64,000 nucleotides of DNA from Frigoribacterium sp. SL97. GTDB lineage: Bacteria; Actinomycetota; Actinomycetes; Actinomycetales; Microbacteriaceae. Numbering within the stretch: the first letter of the stretch is position 1; every line of letters begins with the position of its first letter. The stretch spans positions 1,860,001 to 1,924,000 of the forward strand of contig NZ_CP113062.1 of the NCBI RefSeq assembly GCF_026625765.1, in the 5' to 3' direction. The notes under the pieces are model-generated. The model worked only from the letters and a program-made list of their open reading frames with translations, was not told the origin of the DNA and did not search any database. Positions 17,225-25,686 of this stretch are shown one piece after another. The position numbers and the translations under genes are program-made.

Positions 17225-18175
17225 TCAGACCGCGCTGCCGGGGTTGCCGCTGGCGACGATCGAGCCGTTGATGCCCTGCGGGAAGAACCCGCCCTTGTCG
17301 ATCTGGTTCGGCGTCAGGTACACGACGTTGAGCACGCGCTCGGCGGTCCGTCCGTAGACGATGGCGTTGGCGTCGGTCGGCACGAGGTTCTGGACGCCAC
17401 CGAGGGTCAGACCCTGGTCGTCGTCCGTCGACCCGTCGAGGGAGTCGCGGGCGTCCGAGATCTTCGTCGCGGGCACCTGCAGTCCCTTGGCGTTCAGCGT
17501 GGTGCGGATGATGCCCGCGTGGTACGCCTCGACCGCGAGGATGCCGGCGGCCGCGCCGAGGTAGGTCTTGTTGTAGATCAGGGGTGCGGCCCCCTTGTAG
17601 GCGGTCACGCCGACGTCCTCGAAGATGAACGCCCCGAGCAGGAAGTTCTCCTCCGAGGCGAACGGGTCGAAGGTCTGGCCCGGCGTGATGACACCTGCCG
17701 CGAGGGCCGCCGCCGTGAAGCTGCTCTGCAGGTCGATCGCCGGTCGCGACACCTTCGCGCCCCCGAGCGCCGACCGCAAGAAGGAGACGTGCGCCTTCTC
17801 GTCCGCCGCGATCTCCTGCGCGATGCGCTTGACGATCGTGGTCTTGAACGGCACGGGTGCGCCGCCGACGACGCCGCCCTGGGGGTCGATGCCCGTGATC
17901 TGGTCGGCGGGCAGCCCCGAGCCGGTGACGGCCCGCAGGTAGAACTCCGCCTCGAGGTACTCGAGGTTGAGTGCGAAGTTGAGGATCGTCGCATCACTGA
18001 TCACCTCGTCGGAGGGCGACACGGCGGCCGCGGACTGGGCGGGCAGCGTCGCGGCGACCGCGGCGAGCCCCGTGCCGAGGCCCGTGACCCCGGCGGCGGC
18101 GAGCAGCCGTCGTCGATCGATCGGGGTCTCGGCGCTCCGGGAGATGGCACTGCTGATGAAGCGTGTGTCGAACAT
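17225..18175 (-). CDS. Tat-exported ferritin-like domain protein
   Basis: A 316-residue protein with a twin-arginine signal (IDRRRLLAAAGVTGLGTGL, residues 19-37) followed by an Ala-rich h-region and cleavage site (about PAQSAAA). The mature part is ferritin-like (desiccation-related/PCC13-62 type): NLEYLEAEFY near 70, DEKAHVSFLR near 130 and FEDVGVTAY and VEAYHAGIIRT later give the E/H pattern of a four-helix carboxylate bundle. A diiron site is plausible, but the true function is unknown. The start has a good ribosome site (GAAGGAA). The signal makes it a likely client of the TatAC genes in this window. Confidence 0.88.
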   Translation of the reverse strand: MFDTRFISSAISRSAETPIDRRRLLAAAGVTGLGTGLAAVAATLPAQSAAAVSPSDEVISDATILNFALNLEYLEAEFYLRAVTGSGLPADQITGIDPQGGVVGGAPVPFKTTIVKRIAQEIAADEKAHVSFLRSALGGAKVSRPAIDLQSSFTAAALAAGVITPGQTFDPFASEENFLLGAFIFEDVGVTAYKGAAPLIYNKTYLGAAAGILAVEAYHAGIIRTTLNAKGLQVPATKISDARDSLDGSTDDDQGLTLGGVQNLVPTDANAIVYGRTAERVLNVVYLTPNQIDKGGFFPQGINGSIVASGNPGSAV

Positions 18176-18340
18176 CGTCGTTCCTTCGGGTGTGTTCGTG
18201 CAGCGAGGTGTGCCGTCGGTGCGCGCTCCCAGATGACGGCACCGGCGACGTCGGGGTCGGGTGACCCGTTCGGGGGACAAGCTAGCCCCCTCGCCTCCCG
18301 TCCGGTAGCCCCCGCCTCCCCTGGTCGTCCCCGGCGCCCG

Positions 18341-18346
18341 TAGGGT
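18341..18346 (+). promoter_or_regulatory. Putative -10 box, leaderless esterase promoter
   Basis: TAGGGT followed by six bases and the ATG of the esterase gene; there is no ribosome site between them. Confidence 0.5.
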
Positions 18347-18352
18347 CGGGTC

Positions 18353-19282
18353 ATGTCGCTCTCGATGGCCGCGACGCGTGCTCTTCTGCGCCTCCGGCTC
18401 CGCCTCCGCCCCCGCTCGACCGAGTCCGAGGACTCGCTCGTCCGCTCGGTCGCCCGTCAGGGCTCCGCCGCGCCGGTCACGCGAGCGGTGCACCGCGTCG
18501 CGACCGTCGAGGAGGCGCGGGTCGGTGGTGAGCGCGTCGTCACGCTCCGTCCGCGTCGGGCCCCGAGCGGCGTCCACGTGGTCTACCTGCACGGCGGTGC
18601 CTACGTGCACCCCGTCCTGGCCACGCACTGGAACCTGCTCGCGGGTCTCGTCCGCGCCTCCGGGGCCGTCGTCACGGTGCCCCTCTACGGGCTCGCCCCG
18701 GCCCACGACGTGGACGACGCGCTGCCGCTGCTGGACGCCGTCCTCGAGGACGTGCGACGCGCCTCCCCGTCCCGCGTCGTCGTGGCCGGCGACTCGGCGG
18801 GCGGGGCGCTCGCCCTCGTCGCGGCCATGAGGGGACGCGACGCCGGCCGACCGGCACCCGACGCCCTCGTGCTCTTCTCGCCGTGGGTGGACGCCCTGCT
18901 CGACTCCCCCGCGATCGACGAGGTCGCACCGCTCGACCCGATGCTCGCCCGCGACGGTCTCGTCGCCGCGGGTCGGTGGTGGGCCGGCGACCGTGATCCG
19001 GCCGACCCCCTCGTCAGCCCGGTGCGCGGCGACCTCTCGGGTCTCCCGCCCGTGTTCGCCTACGCCGGCGATCGCGACCTGCTGACGCCCGACGTGAAGC
19101 GGCTGGCCGCCGGCGTGACCGCGGCGGGTGGACGCGTCGAGCTGCGGCTGTACCGCGGTGCCTTCCACGACTTCGTCGGCGCGCCCTGGACCCCGGAGGC
19201 GCGGCGGGCGCTCCGACACGCCGCCTCGGTGATCCGAGGGGACGCGTCGATCGCGGGCCGGACCGCGCCGCCCCGCGCGTAG
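18353..19282 (+). CDS. Alpha/beta hydrolase, hormone-sensitive-lipase-like esterase
   Basis: A 309-residue carboxylesterase of the HSL (acetyl hydrolase) group. The oxyanion-hole motif HGGA is at 80-83, the nucleophile Ser148 is in GDSAGG, an acidic residue lies near YAGDRDLLTPD and the catalytic His is in GAFHDF. The N-terminal 30 residues are Arg/Leu-rich and may bind membranes or be a weak cap. The substrate is unknown. The gene appears to be transcribed without a leader and is followed by the aldo/keto reductase, whose own -10 box overlaps the esterase stop codon. Confidence 0.9.
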   Translation: MSLSMAATRALLRLRLRLRPRSTESEDSLVRSVARQGSAAPVTRAVHRVATVEEARVGGERVVTLRPRRAPSGVHVVYLHGGAYVHPVLATHWNLLAGLVRASGAVVTVPLYGLAPAHDVDDALPLLDAVLEDVRRASPSRVVVAGDSAGGALALVAAMRGRDAGRPAPDALVLFSPWVDALLDSPAIDEVAPLDPMLARDGLVAAGRWWAGDRDPADPLVSPVRGDLSGLPPVFAYAGDRDLLTPDVKRLAAGVTAAGGRVELRLYRGAFHDFVGAPWTPEARRALRHAASVIRGDASIAGRTAPPRA

Positions 19283-19337
19283 GGTCGCAGTCGGCGCGGG
19301 CGTCGGTGCCCCGCCTCGACGACGAGAGGTGCCACAC

Positions 19338-20315
19338 ATGGAGTACGCACGACTGGGCACGAGCGGCCTGACCGTCTCGGCGGTGACCCTGGGGTGCATG
19401 AGCTACGGCGTGCCCGACCGCGGGACGCACGAGTGGAGCCTGCCCGAGGACGAGAGCCGCCCGTTCATCTCGCGGGCGCTCGAGCTCGGCATCACGACCT
19501 TCGACACCGCCGACGTCTACTCGGACGGCACCAGCGAGGAGATCGTCGGGCGGGCCCTGCGGGACTTCGCGACCCGCGAGGAGGTCGTCCTGGCGACCAA
19601 GGTGCACGGCCGCATGCGTCCCGGCCCGAACGGGGCCGGGCTCAGCCGGGGGCACGTCATGAGCGCGATCGACGACAGCCTGCGCCGGCTCGGCACCGAC
19701 TACGTCGACCTGTACCAGATCCACCGCTTCGACCCCGAGGTGCCCGTGGAGGAGACGATGGAGGCGCTCCACGACGTCGTCAAGGCCGGCAAGGCCCGCT
19801 ACATCGGCGCCTCGAGCATGTGGGCCTGGCAGTTCGCCTCGATGCAGCACGCGGCCGACCTCGGGGGCTGGACGCGTTTCGTCTCGATGCAGGACCAGTA
19901 CAGCCTGATCCAACGCGAGGAAGAACGCGAGATGCACCCCTACTGCCTGGACCAGGGCGTCGGCGTGCTGCCCTGGTCGCCCCTGGCCCGCGGGAAGCTG
20001 ACCCGGGACTGGGACGCCACCACGGCCCGGACCGAGACCGACCGCTTCGGTCAGACGCTCTACAAGCAGCGCGAGGACGGTGACCGCCTCGTGGCGCAGG
20101 CCGTCGCCGACGTCGCGGAGGCGCGGGGCGTTCCTCGCGCGCAGGTCGCGTTGGCCTGGGTGCGGCAGCAGGACGCGGTCACGTCCCCCATCGTCGGCGC
20201 CACGAAGATGCAGCACCTCGACGACGCCGTGGCCTCGGTCGACCTGTGGCTCACCGACGACGAGCTCGACGCGCTGGAGTCGCCCTACGTGACCCGCGAG
20301 AACGAGGGGTTCTGA
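19338..20315 (+). CDS. Aldo/keto reductase
   Basis: An NADPH-dependent oxidoreductase with a TIM-barrel fold, 325 residues, close to the YhdN/Tas-like AKR group. Catalytic residues are recognisable: Asp and Tyr in FDTADVYSDG, Lys in LATKVHG and His in LYQIHRFDP. The nucleotide-binding end includes SPIVGATKMQHLDDAV. ATG 19338 has a ribosome site (GAGAGG) eight bases upstream; a GTG nine bases earlier is less likely. A TAGGGT box at 19280-19285 may drive it. The substrate is unknown. Confidence 0.92.
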   Translation: MEYARLGTSGLTVSAVTLGCMSYGVPDRGTHEWSLPEDESRPFISRALELGITTFDTADVYSDGTSEEIVGRALRDFATREEVVLATKVHGRMRPGPNGAGLSRGHVMSAIDDSLRRLGTDYVDLYQIHRFDPEVPVEETMEALHDVVKAGKARYIGASSMWAWQFASMQHAADLGGWTRFVSMQDQYSLIQREEEREMHPYCLDQGVGVLPWSPLARGKLTRDWDATTARTETDRFGQTLYKQREDGDRLVAQAVADVAEARGVPRAQVALAWVRQQDAVTSPIVGATKMQHLDDAVASVDLWLTDDELDALESPYVTRENEGF

Positions 20316-20412
20316 CGGCACGGTCCCGCCCGGTCGACCGGCACCACGTCGGTCTAGGGTGAGCCGCACGGGCGGCGACGACGCCGACCGACCTCGACGA
20401 AGGGCATCACCC

Positions 20413-20739
20413 ATGGGCAGCGACGCCAACCACCACGAGCACGACCGGCCGAGCACCGGCGGACCCACCTCGGGCGAGGACGGCTCGTACGTCGACGACG
20501 ACCTCGACGGCGGCACCCGCACGCGCGGGCCGCACGACGGTGAGGCCGACGGCACCTACACCGAAGAGGCCGACACGAGCGAGGCCGACGGCACCTACAC
20601 CGAAGAGGCCGGCACGAGCGAGGGCGACGGGTCGTACGTCGACGCGCAGGTCCCGGACGAGCCGGCCGCCGACGGCGGTCCCCACGACGGCGAACCGGAC
20701 GGGTCGTTCACGCAGAGCGACCTCGACGGCGGTCGCTGA
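20413..20739 (+). CDS. Acidic repeat protein of unknown function
   Basis: I do not recognise this gene. The 108-residue product is extremely acidic, with no hydrophobic segment. It consists largely of five imperfect copies of a unit with core DG(S/T)(Y/F): EDGSYVDDD, ADGTYTEEA twice, GDGSYVDAQ and PDGSFTQSD; GPHDGE also occurs twice. At DNA level two units are a 39-bp tandem duplication. The ATG has GAAGGG at eight bases and a TAGGGT box at 20355-20360, so it looks expressed. The composition suggests a soluble, disordered, perhaps cation-binding protein. Confidence 0.7.
   Translation: MGSDANHHEHDRPSTGGPTSGEDGSYVDDDLDGGTRTRGPHDGEADGTYTEEADTSEADGTYTEEAGTSEGDGSYVDAQVPDEPAADGGPHDGEPDGSFTQSDLDGGR
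20542..20619. repeat. 39-bp tandem repeat inside the acidic protein gene
   Basis: Two adjacent 39-bp copies (20542-20580, 20581-20619) differ at one base and encode 13 residues each, so copy number can vary without a frameshift. Confidence 0.9.
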
Positions 20740-20767
20740 CCCCACCGGCCGACGCGTGGCCGTGCCC

Positions 20768-20794
20768 GGCCCGGCCCCCGAGGGGTGCCGGGCC
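20768..20794 (+). terminator. Hairpin terminator candidate
   Basis: GGCCCGGC pairs with GCCGGGCC, with an inner CCC/GGG extension, followed by GTT. It lies after the acidic protein gene and before the NDH-2 promoter (TACGGT, 20832-20837). Confidence 0.5.
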
Positions 20795-20859
20795 GTTCGG
20801 CGTGTGGCGTTCCGGCAGGCGGCCCCGGGGGTACGGTCGTCTGAGGGAGGAACACATAC

Positions 20860-22191
20860 ATGACCAAGCGAATCGTAATTCTCGGCGGCGGTTCCGCCGG
20901 GCTCACCACTGCACTCGAACTGCAGAAGCGACACCCACCCCAGGCGGCGAGCATCACCCTCGTCGACCAGGCCCCGTACTTCACCTACCAGCCGTTCTTG
21001 CCCGAGGTCGCCGGTGGCCACATCGCCGCGCGCGACGTCACCGTGCCGCTGCGCAAGACGCTCAAGCGCACGAAGGTCGTCGAGGCGTCGGTCACCGGGC
21101 TCGACAGCGAGGCCAAGAAGGTCACCGTCACGAGTGCGGACGGCGAGTCCAGCGACATCGCCTACGACCAGTTGGTCGTCGCCCTCGGCGCGGTCACCCG
21201 GACCTTCCCGACCCCGGGCCTGGCCGAGAACGGCGTGGGCTTCAAGAGCGTCGAAGAGGCTCAGTACGTCCGCGACCGCATCCTCGGCAACATCGCCGAG
21301 GCGGCGAGCGTCAAGGACCCGGCCGTCCGCCGCAAGCTCCTCACCGTCGTCTTCGTCGGTGGCGGCTACACCGGCGTCGAGGCCCTCGCCGAACTGTCCG
21401 ACGCCGCGAACTCCGCCGTCGACACGTTCCCGAACCTGTCGCGCGACGAACTGCGCTTCGTGCTCGTCGAGGCCCTGGACCGCGTCGCCCCCGAGGTCGG
21501 TCCCGAGCTCTCGAAGTGGACCCTGGGCCAGTTGCGCGGTCGAGGCATCGACATCCGCCTCAAGACGACGATGCCCTCGTGCGTCGACGGCGACGTCGTG
21601 CTGAGCGACGGCGAGACCATCCCCGCCGGCACGATCGTCTGGACGGCCGGCGTCAAGCCGAACCCGGTGCTCGGCGACATGGGCCTCCCCCTCGGCCCGA
21701 AGGGACACGTGAACGTCAGCGCGACCCTGCAGGTCCAGACCGAGGACGGCCACAAGCTCGACGGCGTCTGGGCCCTCGGCGACGGCGCGCAGGTCCCCGA
21801 CCTGCTGGCCGAGAAGCAGCCGGCGTACTACCCGCCGAACGCACAGAACGCCGTGCGCCAGGCGGTCACCGTGGCCGACAACGTCATCGCGACCCTGTCG
21901 GGAGAGCCCGTCAAGGAGTACCGACACGAGTCGCTCGGCACCGTGGCGAGCTACGGCATCGGCAAGGGCGCGGCCAGCATGTTCGGCCTCCAGCTGAAGA
22001 ACGTGCCGGCCTGGATGGCCCACCGTGGCTACCACCTGTACGCGATGCCGACGCTGAACCGGAAGTTCCGCATCCTGTCGGGCTGGGTGACGAACTTCGT
22101 CGGCGGCCGCGACACGACCCCGCTGGTGGGTCTCGGCGACCCGCGCGCGGGATTCCTCAAGGTGACGCCGAAGGTCGACGCGAAGAAGTAG
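20860..22191 (+). CDS. ndh: NAD(P)/FAD-dependent oxidoreductase, type II NADH dehydrogenase
   Basis: A non-proton-pumping NADH:quinone oxidoreductase at the cytoplasmic membrane face, 443 residues. The FAD-binding motif is ILGGGSAG (7-14), the active-site segment is YFTYQPFLPEVAGG, the NADH-binding fold begins VVFVGGGYTGVE near 167, and the second FAD contact is VWALGDGAQVP. The C-terminal part (WMAHRGYHLYAMPTLNRK) is the amphipathic region that anchors NDH-2 to the membrane. The ribosome site GGGAGGAA is good. A very strong hairpin ends the transcript. Confidence 0.9.
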   Translation: MTKRIVILGGGSAGLTTALELQKRHPPQAASITLVDQAPYFTYQPFLPEVAGGHIAARDVTVPLRKTLKRTKVVEASVTGLDSEAKKVTVTSADGESSDIAYDQLVVALGAVTRTFPTPGLAENGVGFKSVEEAQYVRDRILGNIAEAASVKDPAVRRKLLTVVFVGGGYTGVEALAELSDAANSAVDTFPNLSRDELRFVLVEALDRVAPEVGPELSKWTLGQLRGRGIDIRLKTTMPSCVDGDVVLSDGETIPAGTIVWTAGVKPNPVLGDMGLPLGPKGHVNVSATLQVQTEDGHKLDGVWALGDGAQVPDLLAEKQPAYYPPNAQNAVRQAVTVADNVIATLSGEPVKEYRHESLGTVASYGIGKGAASMFGLQLKNVPAWMAHRGYHLYAMPTLNRKFRILSGWVTNFVGGRDTTPLVGLGDPRAGFLKVTPKVDAKK

Positions 22192-22208
22192 TAGCGACCG
22201 ACCTCGAG

Positions 22209-22246
22209 AAGGAGGCGCGTCCCGGGTGACCGGGGCGCGCCTCCTT
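22209..22246 (+). terminator. Strong hairpin terminator containing the AGGAGGCGCG motif
   Basis: A 17-bp stem (one G-U pair) with loop GTGA. The left arm starts AAGGAGGCGCG and the right arm is its complement, so the hairpin is built from two inverted copies of the core of the dispersed motif. Confidence 0.85.
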
Positions 22247-22281
22247 CGTCGTCGGTGCGGTGGAACGGCCCGGGGCCCGGC

Positions 22282-22854
22282 TCAGGCCGTGGTGAGGCGC
22301 CGCACGGCCTCGCGCACGATCTCGCGTTGCAGGGCGGGGTCGAGCACCACGCCCGGATGCGCCTCGCCGAGACCGGGCAGGTTCTGCCAGGCGCAGGCGA
22401 GCGACATGACGAGGGCGAAGATGTCGTCGCTGCTCCAGGACACCGTCACGGCGGGGTCGCCGCGAAGGCGGTCGAGCTGCGACAGGGCGGCGTCCTGGAC
22501 CGAGCGCAGGGTGGGCACCGAGGCCTCCCAGTCGTGCTCGCCCTCGAGCCGGGCCCAGGCGAGCAGCCGGTTGTGGTCGGGGTGGGCCTGCATGTGGTCG
22601 AAGACGGCGAGGGCGAACTCCTCGACGCTCGCGGCCGGGCGGGACGCGGCCTCGCCCATGGTCTCGAAGGTGCCGTTCAGGACGGTCGTGAAGAGCGACC
22701 TCTTGTCACCGAAGTTCGCGTAGAGGCGCTCCTTGCTGCAGCCGGCCTCGGCTGCGATGCGGTCGACGCGCGCCCCGGCCAACCCGTGTCGCGAGAACTC
22801 GGCGGTCGCGGCCTCGAGGATGGCTCGACGGGTCTCGGCGGCATCGGTTCGCAT
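22282..22854 (-). CDS. TetR family transcriptional regulator
   Basis: A 190-residue repressor. The N-terminal helix-turn-helix is typical (TRRAILEAATAEFSRHGLAG, then AGCSKERLYANFGDKRSL). The C-terminal ligand domain contains LLAWARLEGEHDWEAS and resembles TetR proteins controlling drug efflux. It is divergent from the MFS efflux gene at 22935 with an 80-base gap that holds an inverted repeat. The ATG is preceded by TACGGT and six bases, so the transcript is probably leaderless. Confidence 0.93.
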   Translation of the reverse strand: MRTDAAETRRAILEAATAEFSRHGLAGARVDRIAAEAGCSKERLYANFGDKRSLFTTVLNGTFETMGEAASRPAASVEEFALAVFDHMQAHPDHNRLLAWARLEGEHDWEASVPTLRSVQDAALSQLDRLRGDPAVTVSWSSDDIFALVMSLACAWQNLPGLGEAHPGVVLDPALQREIVREAVRRLTTA

Positions 22855-22874
22855 CGGATCACCGTAGCCGACTT

Positions 22875-22908
22875 ACGAACCAACCAACTAGTAGGTAGGG
22901 TAGTTCGT
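22875..22908. promoter_or_regulatory. Candidate TetR operator between tetR and MFS genes
   Basis: A 34-bp imperfect palindrome starting ACGAAC and ending GTTCGT; 11 of 17 positions pair. It is conspicuously AT-richer than its surroundings and overlaps where both divergent promoters should lie. Confidence 0.55.
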
Positions 22909-22934
22909 CGTCCCCCAGAGAAACAGGTACCGCA

Positions 22935-24392
22935 GTGACCACCGTCGCCCCCGCCCCCACCGAGACGCGTTCGTCGCGCCGTTGGTGGGTGCTCGTCATC
23001 GTCGCCCTCGCGCAACTCGTCGTCGTCCTCGACGGCACCATCGTCAACATCGCCCTGCCCGACGCCCAGGCCGACCTCGGCCTCAGCGACGAGAACCGCC
23101 AGTGGGTCGTGACGGCCTACGCGCTCGCCTTCGGCGCGCTGCTGCTGCTCGGTGGTCGGATCGCCGACTTCTGGGGCCGTAAGCGCACCTTCATCGTCGG
23201 GATGGTCGGCTTCGGTGCCGCCTCCGCGTTCGGCGGGCTCGTGCAGACCGGTGGCGAGCTGATCCTCGCCCGTGGCCTGCAGGGCGTGTTCGCGGCCCTG
23301 CTCGCCCCCGCGGCCCTGGCCGTGCTCACCACCACCTTCGCGTCGGGTCGCGACCGGAACACCGCCTTCGCCGTCTTCGGCGCCATCTCGGGCGCCGGCG
23401 CGGCCGTCGGGCTCGTGCTCGGCGGCGTGCTGACCGAGTTCGTCAGCTGGCGCTGGTGCCTGCTCGTCAACGTGCCGATCGTGCTGGTCGCCATCGTCGC
23501 CGCCGCCTTCGTCGTGAGCGAGAGCCGGGCCGAGGGGCGGAACCGCCTCGACGTCGTCGGCACGATCGTCGTCGCGGCCGGCCTCGCCAGCCTCGTCTAC
23601 GGCTTCACCCGGGCCGAGGACGGCTGGGGCTCGGCCGTCGTCATCGGCTTCATCGCCCTGGGGGCCGGTCTGCTCGCCCTGTTCGTCGTCGTCGAGCGAC
23701 GGAGCGACCACCCGCTGCTGCCGATGCGCGTGCTCGCCGACCGCGTCCGTGGCGGTGCCTTCCTGGTGCAGTTGATCGTCGGGAGCGTCATGATCGGCGC
23801 CCTGCTCTACCTGACCTTCCACCTGCAGATCGTGCTCGGCTTCGGCCCGCTCGAGGCGGGGCTCGCCAGCCTGCCGATGACGCTGGTCATCATGGTCTGC
23901 GCTCCCCTGCTGACGAAGGCGCTGCCGATCGTCGGCCCCCGCCCGATGATGATCGTCGGGCCGCTCGTCGCGGGGGCCGGGCTGCTCTGGCTCGCCACGC
24001 AGATCACGGCCGACGGCTCGTACGCCGTCCAGGTGCTGCCGGCCCTGCTCGTCATGGGCGTCGGCCTCGCCGGCATCTTCGTGCCCATGCAGAACCTGGC
24101 GCTCAGCCGGGTCGCGCCGCACGACGCCGGTGCCGCCAGCGCGACCTCGAACGCCATGATGCAGATCGGCGGATCGATCGGTCTCGCCGTCTTCACGAAC
24201 CTGTACGCGGGGGCCGTCGCGTCCTCGACGTCGACGGTGGGCGGGCCGCTCGGTCCGCTGGTCGACGGCTACTCGGTGGCCTTCCTCGCCGCCGCGATCG
24301 CCATGCTGCTCGCCGCGCCGATCTCGTTCTTCCTCATCCGCGGCCGCAAGGAGGACCTGCTGCCCACCGAGGTGCCCGTGCACCTCGGCTGA
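22935..24392 (+). CDS. MFS drug efflux transporter, DHA2 (EmrB/QacA) family
   Basis: A proton-coupled efflux pump with 14 predicted membrane helices, 485 residues. The DHA2 signature LDGTIVNIALPDAQ is in helix 1, motif A GGRIADFWGRKRTF follows helix 2, and motif C-like ISGAGAAVGLVLGGVL is in helix 5. The substrate range is unknown; it is likely repressed by the divergent TetR. The start is GTG with only a weak ribosome site. It converges on the next MFS gene with abutting stop codons (TGATCA). Confidence 0.93.
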   Translation: MTTVAPAPTETRSSRRWWVLVIVALAQLVVVLDGTIVNIALPDAQADLGLSDENRQWVVTAYALAFGALLLLGGRIADFWGRKRTFIVGMVGFGAASAFGGLVQTGGELILARGLQGVFAALLAPAALAVLTTTFASGRDRNTAFAVFGAISGAGAAVGLVLGGVLTEFVSWRWCLLVNVPIVLVAIVAAAFVVSESRAEGRNRLDVVGTIVVAAGLASLVYGFTRAEDGWGSAVVIGFIALGAGLLALFVVVERRSDHPLLPMRVLADRVRGGAFLVQLIVGSVMIGALLYLTFHLQIVLGFGPLEAGLASLPMTLVIMVCAPLLTKALPIVGPRPMMIVGPLVAGAGLLWLATQITADGSYAVQVLPALLVMGVGLAGIFVPMQNLALSRVAPHDAGAASATSNAMMQIGGSIGLAVFTNLYAGAVASSTSTVGGPLGPLVDGYSVAFLAAAIAMLLAAPISFFLIRGRKEDLLPTEVPVHLG

Positions 24393-25604
24393 TCAGGCCG
24401 GGGTCGTCGTGCCGGTGGCGGTCCGGGGCAGGCGGATCGCCGCCCCGGCCGCCACGGCCAGCAGGACGGCCGCGACGCCGAACGCCGCGGGGTACGAGAC
24501 CGTGTCGACGAGCAGGCCCGCGACGAGCGGCCCGGCGATCGCCCCCACGTCCGAGCACATCGAGAAGATCGCGACGGGACGACCACCGCGGGCGCCCGCG
24601 GCGTCGCCGACGAGTGCCGCGGGCGCGGTGCCCATGAACGCCGTCGCGACGCCGTAGACGCAGAGCAGGGCGCCGAGGGTCCAGACGTCCGGGGCGAGGG
24701 ACACCGCGAACAGGGTCACGGCCGCCACCGCGAACGCGCCGATGACGGCCGGTCGACGGCCGACGGTGTCGACGAAGCGCGCAGCCGGTGCCAGCGCGAT
24801 GGTCTGGGCCACCGCCGACGCGGCGAAGAGCAACCCCGTCCAGGCCGTCGGTCCGCGCAGTACCTCGACCACGAGGACGGGGACGAGGGCGCTGCGCACC
24901 CCCAGCGACGACCAACCCTGTGCGAAGTTGGCCACGCACGCGGTCCGGAACCGCACGTCGCGCAGCACGACCCCGAGGGGCACCGGAGGCGCGGTGACGG
25001 TCGTCGAGGAGTGCTGCGGTGCCCGGCGCAGGAGCACGACGCCGACCAGGCCGGCCACGGCGAGCGTGCCCGCGTAGAAGAAGAACGGCGCCGTCAACGA
25101 GATGGTCGCGAGCAGCCCGCCGAGGGCAGGACCCGCCATGCCGCCGACGAGGAACCCGCCCTGGTAGAAGCCGACGGCCCGGGCCCGGAGCGACGGGTCG
25201 GTCGCGCCGAGCAGCAACGTCATCGCCGCGATGCTGAACATGGCCGAGCCGATGCCGCCCGCCCCCCGGAGCAGGAGGAGCTGCGGGTAGGTCTGGGCGA
25301 GCCCGGCGAGTCCGCTCGACAGCGCCACGATGCCGATGCCCACCGAGAGCACGACCCGCTCGCCCATCAGGTCGATGAGTCGACCCACGAACGGGCTCGC
25401 CACGAGGCGCATGAGGGCGAAGGCCGAGAGGACGGCACCCACCAGGGCGTGGTCGACGCCGAAGCTGCGGGCGTAGACCGGCAGGACCGGGACGACCACC
25501 CCGAAGCCGACCATGACGAAGAAGGCGATCACGCCGAGGACGTAGACATCGCGGGTGAGACGGGGGCGGTCGACGTCGGTGACGTGGCTGCGGAACGGGA
25601 GCAC
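24393..25604 (-). CDS. MFS transporter (12 helices)
   Basis: A putative drug or metabolite exporter of 403 residues, with about 12 hydrophobic segments. Motif A-like GRLIDLMGERVVL follows helix 2, and FYQGGFLVGGMAGPALGGLL forms the helix 5 region. The substrate is unknown. I prefer GTG 25604 over GTG 25610, because TAGCCT (25616-25611) then lies exactly six bases upstream, as at other leaderless genes here; the difference is two residues. It shares no spacer with the DHA2 gene, since the two stop codons touch. Confidence 0.9.
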   Translation of the reverse strand: MLPFRSHVTDVDRPRLTRDVYVLGVIAFFVMVGFGVVVPVLPVYARSFGVDHALVGAVLSAFALMRLVASPFVGRLIDLMGERVVLSVGIGIVALSSGLAGLAQTYPQLLLLRGAGGIGSAMFSIAAMTLLLGATDPSLRARAVGFYQGGFLVGGMAGPALGGLLATISLTAPFFFYAGTLAVAGLVGVVLLRRAPQHSSTTVTAPPVPLGVVLRDVRFRTACVANFAQGWSSLGVRSALVPVLVVEVLRGPTAWTGLLFAASAVAQTIALAPAARFVDTVGRRPAVIGAFAVAAVTLFAVSLAPDVWTLGALLCVYGVATAFMGTAPAALVGDAAGARGGRPVAIFSMCSDVGAIAGPLVAGLLVDTVSYPAAFGVAAVLLAVAAGAAIRLPRTATGTTTPA

Positions 25605-25686
25605 CGACACAGGCTACGGGGCGCGGAGTGTGACCTCGTGTGTCGGCGAGGACGACAGCACGGGCCCGGGTCGTGATGATGGCCTC

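Noticed and set aside
18385..18420. CTCCGCCTCCGC-like tandem codons in the esterase N-terminus as a CRISPR-like or satellite repeat
   Set aside because: They encode a short Leu/Arg run and lack regular spacers or period; no CRISPR-like array occurs anywhere in the window.
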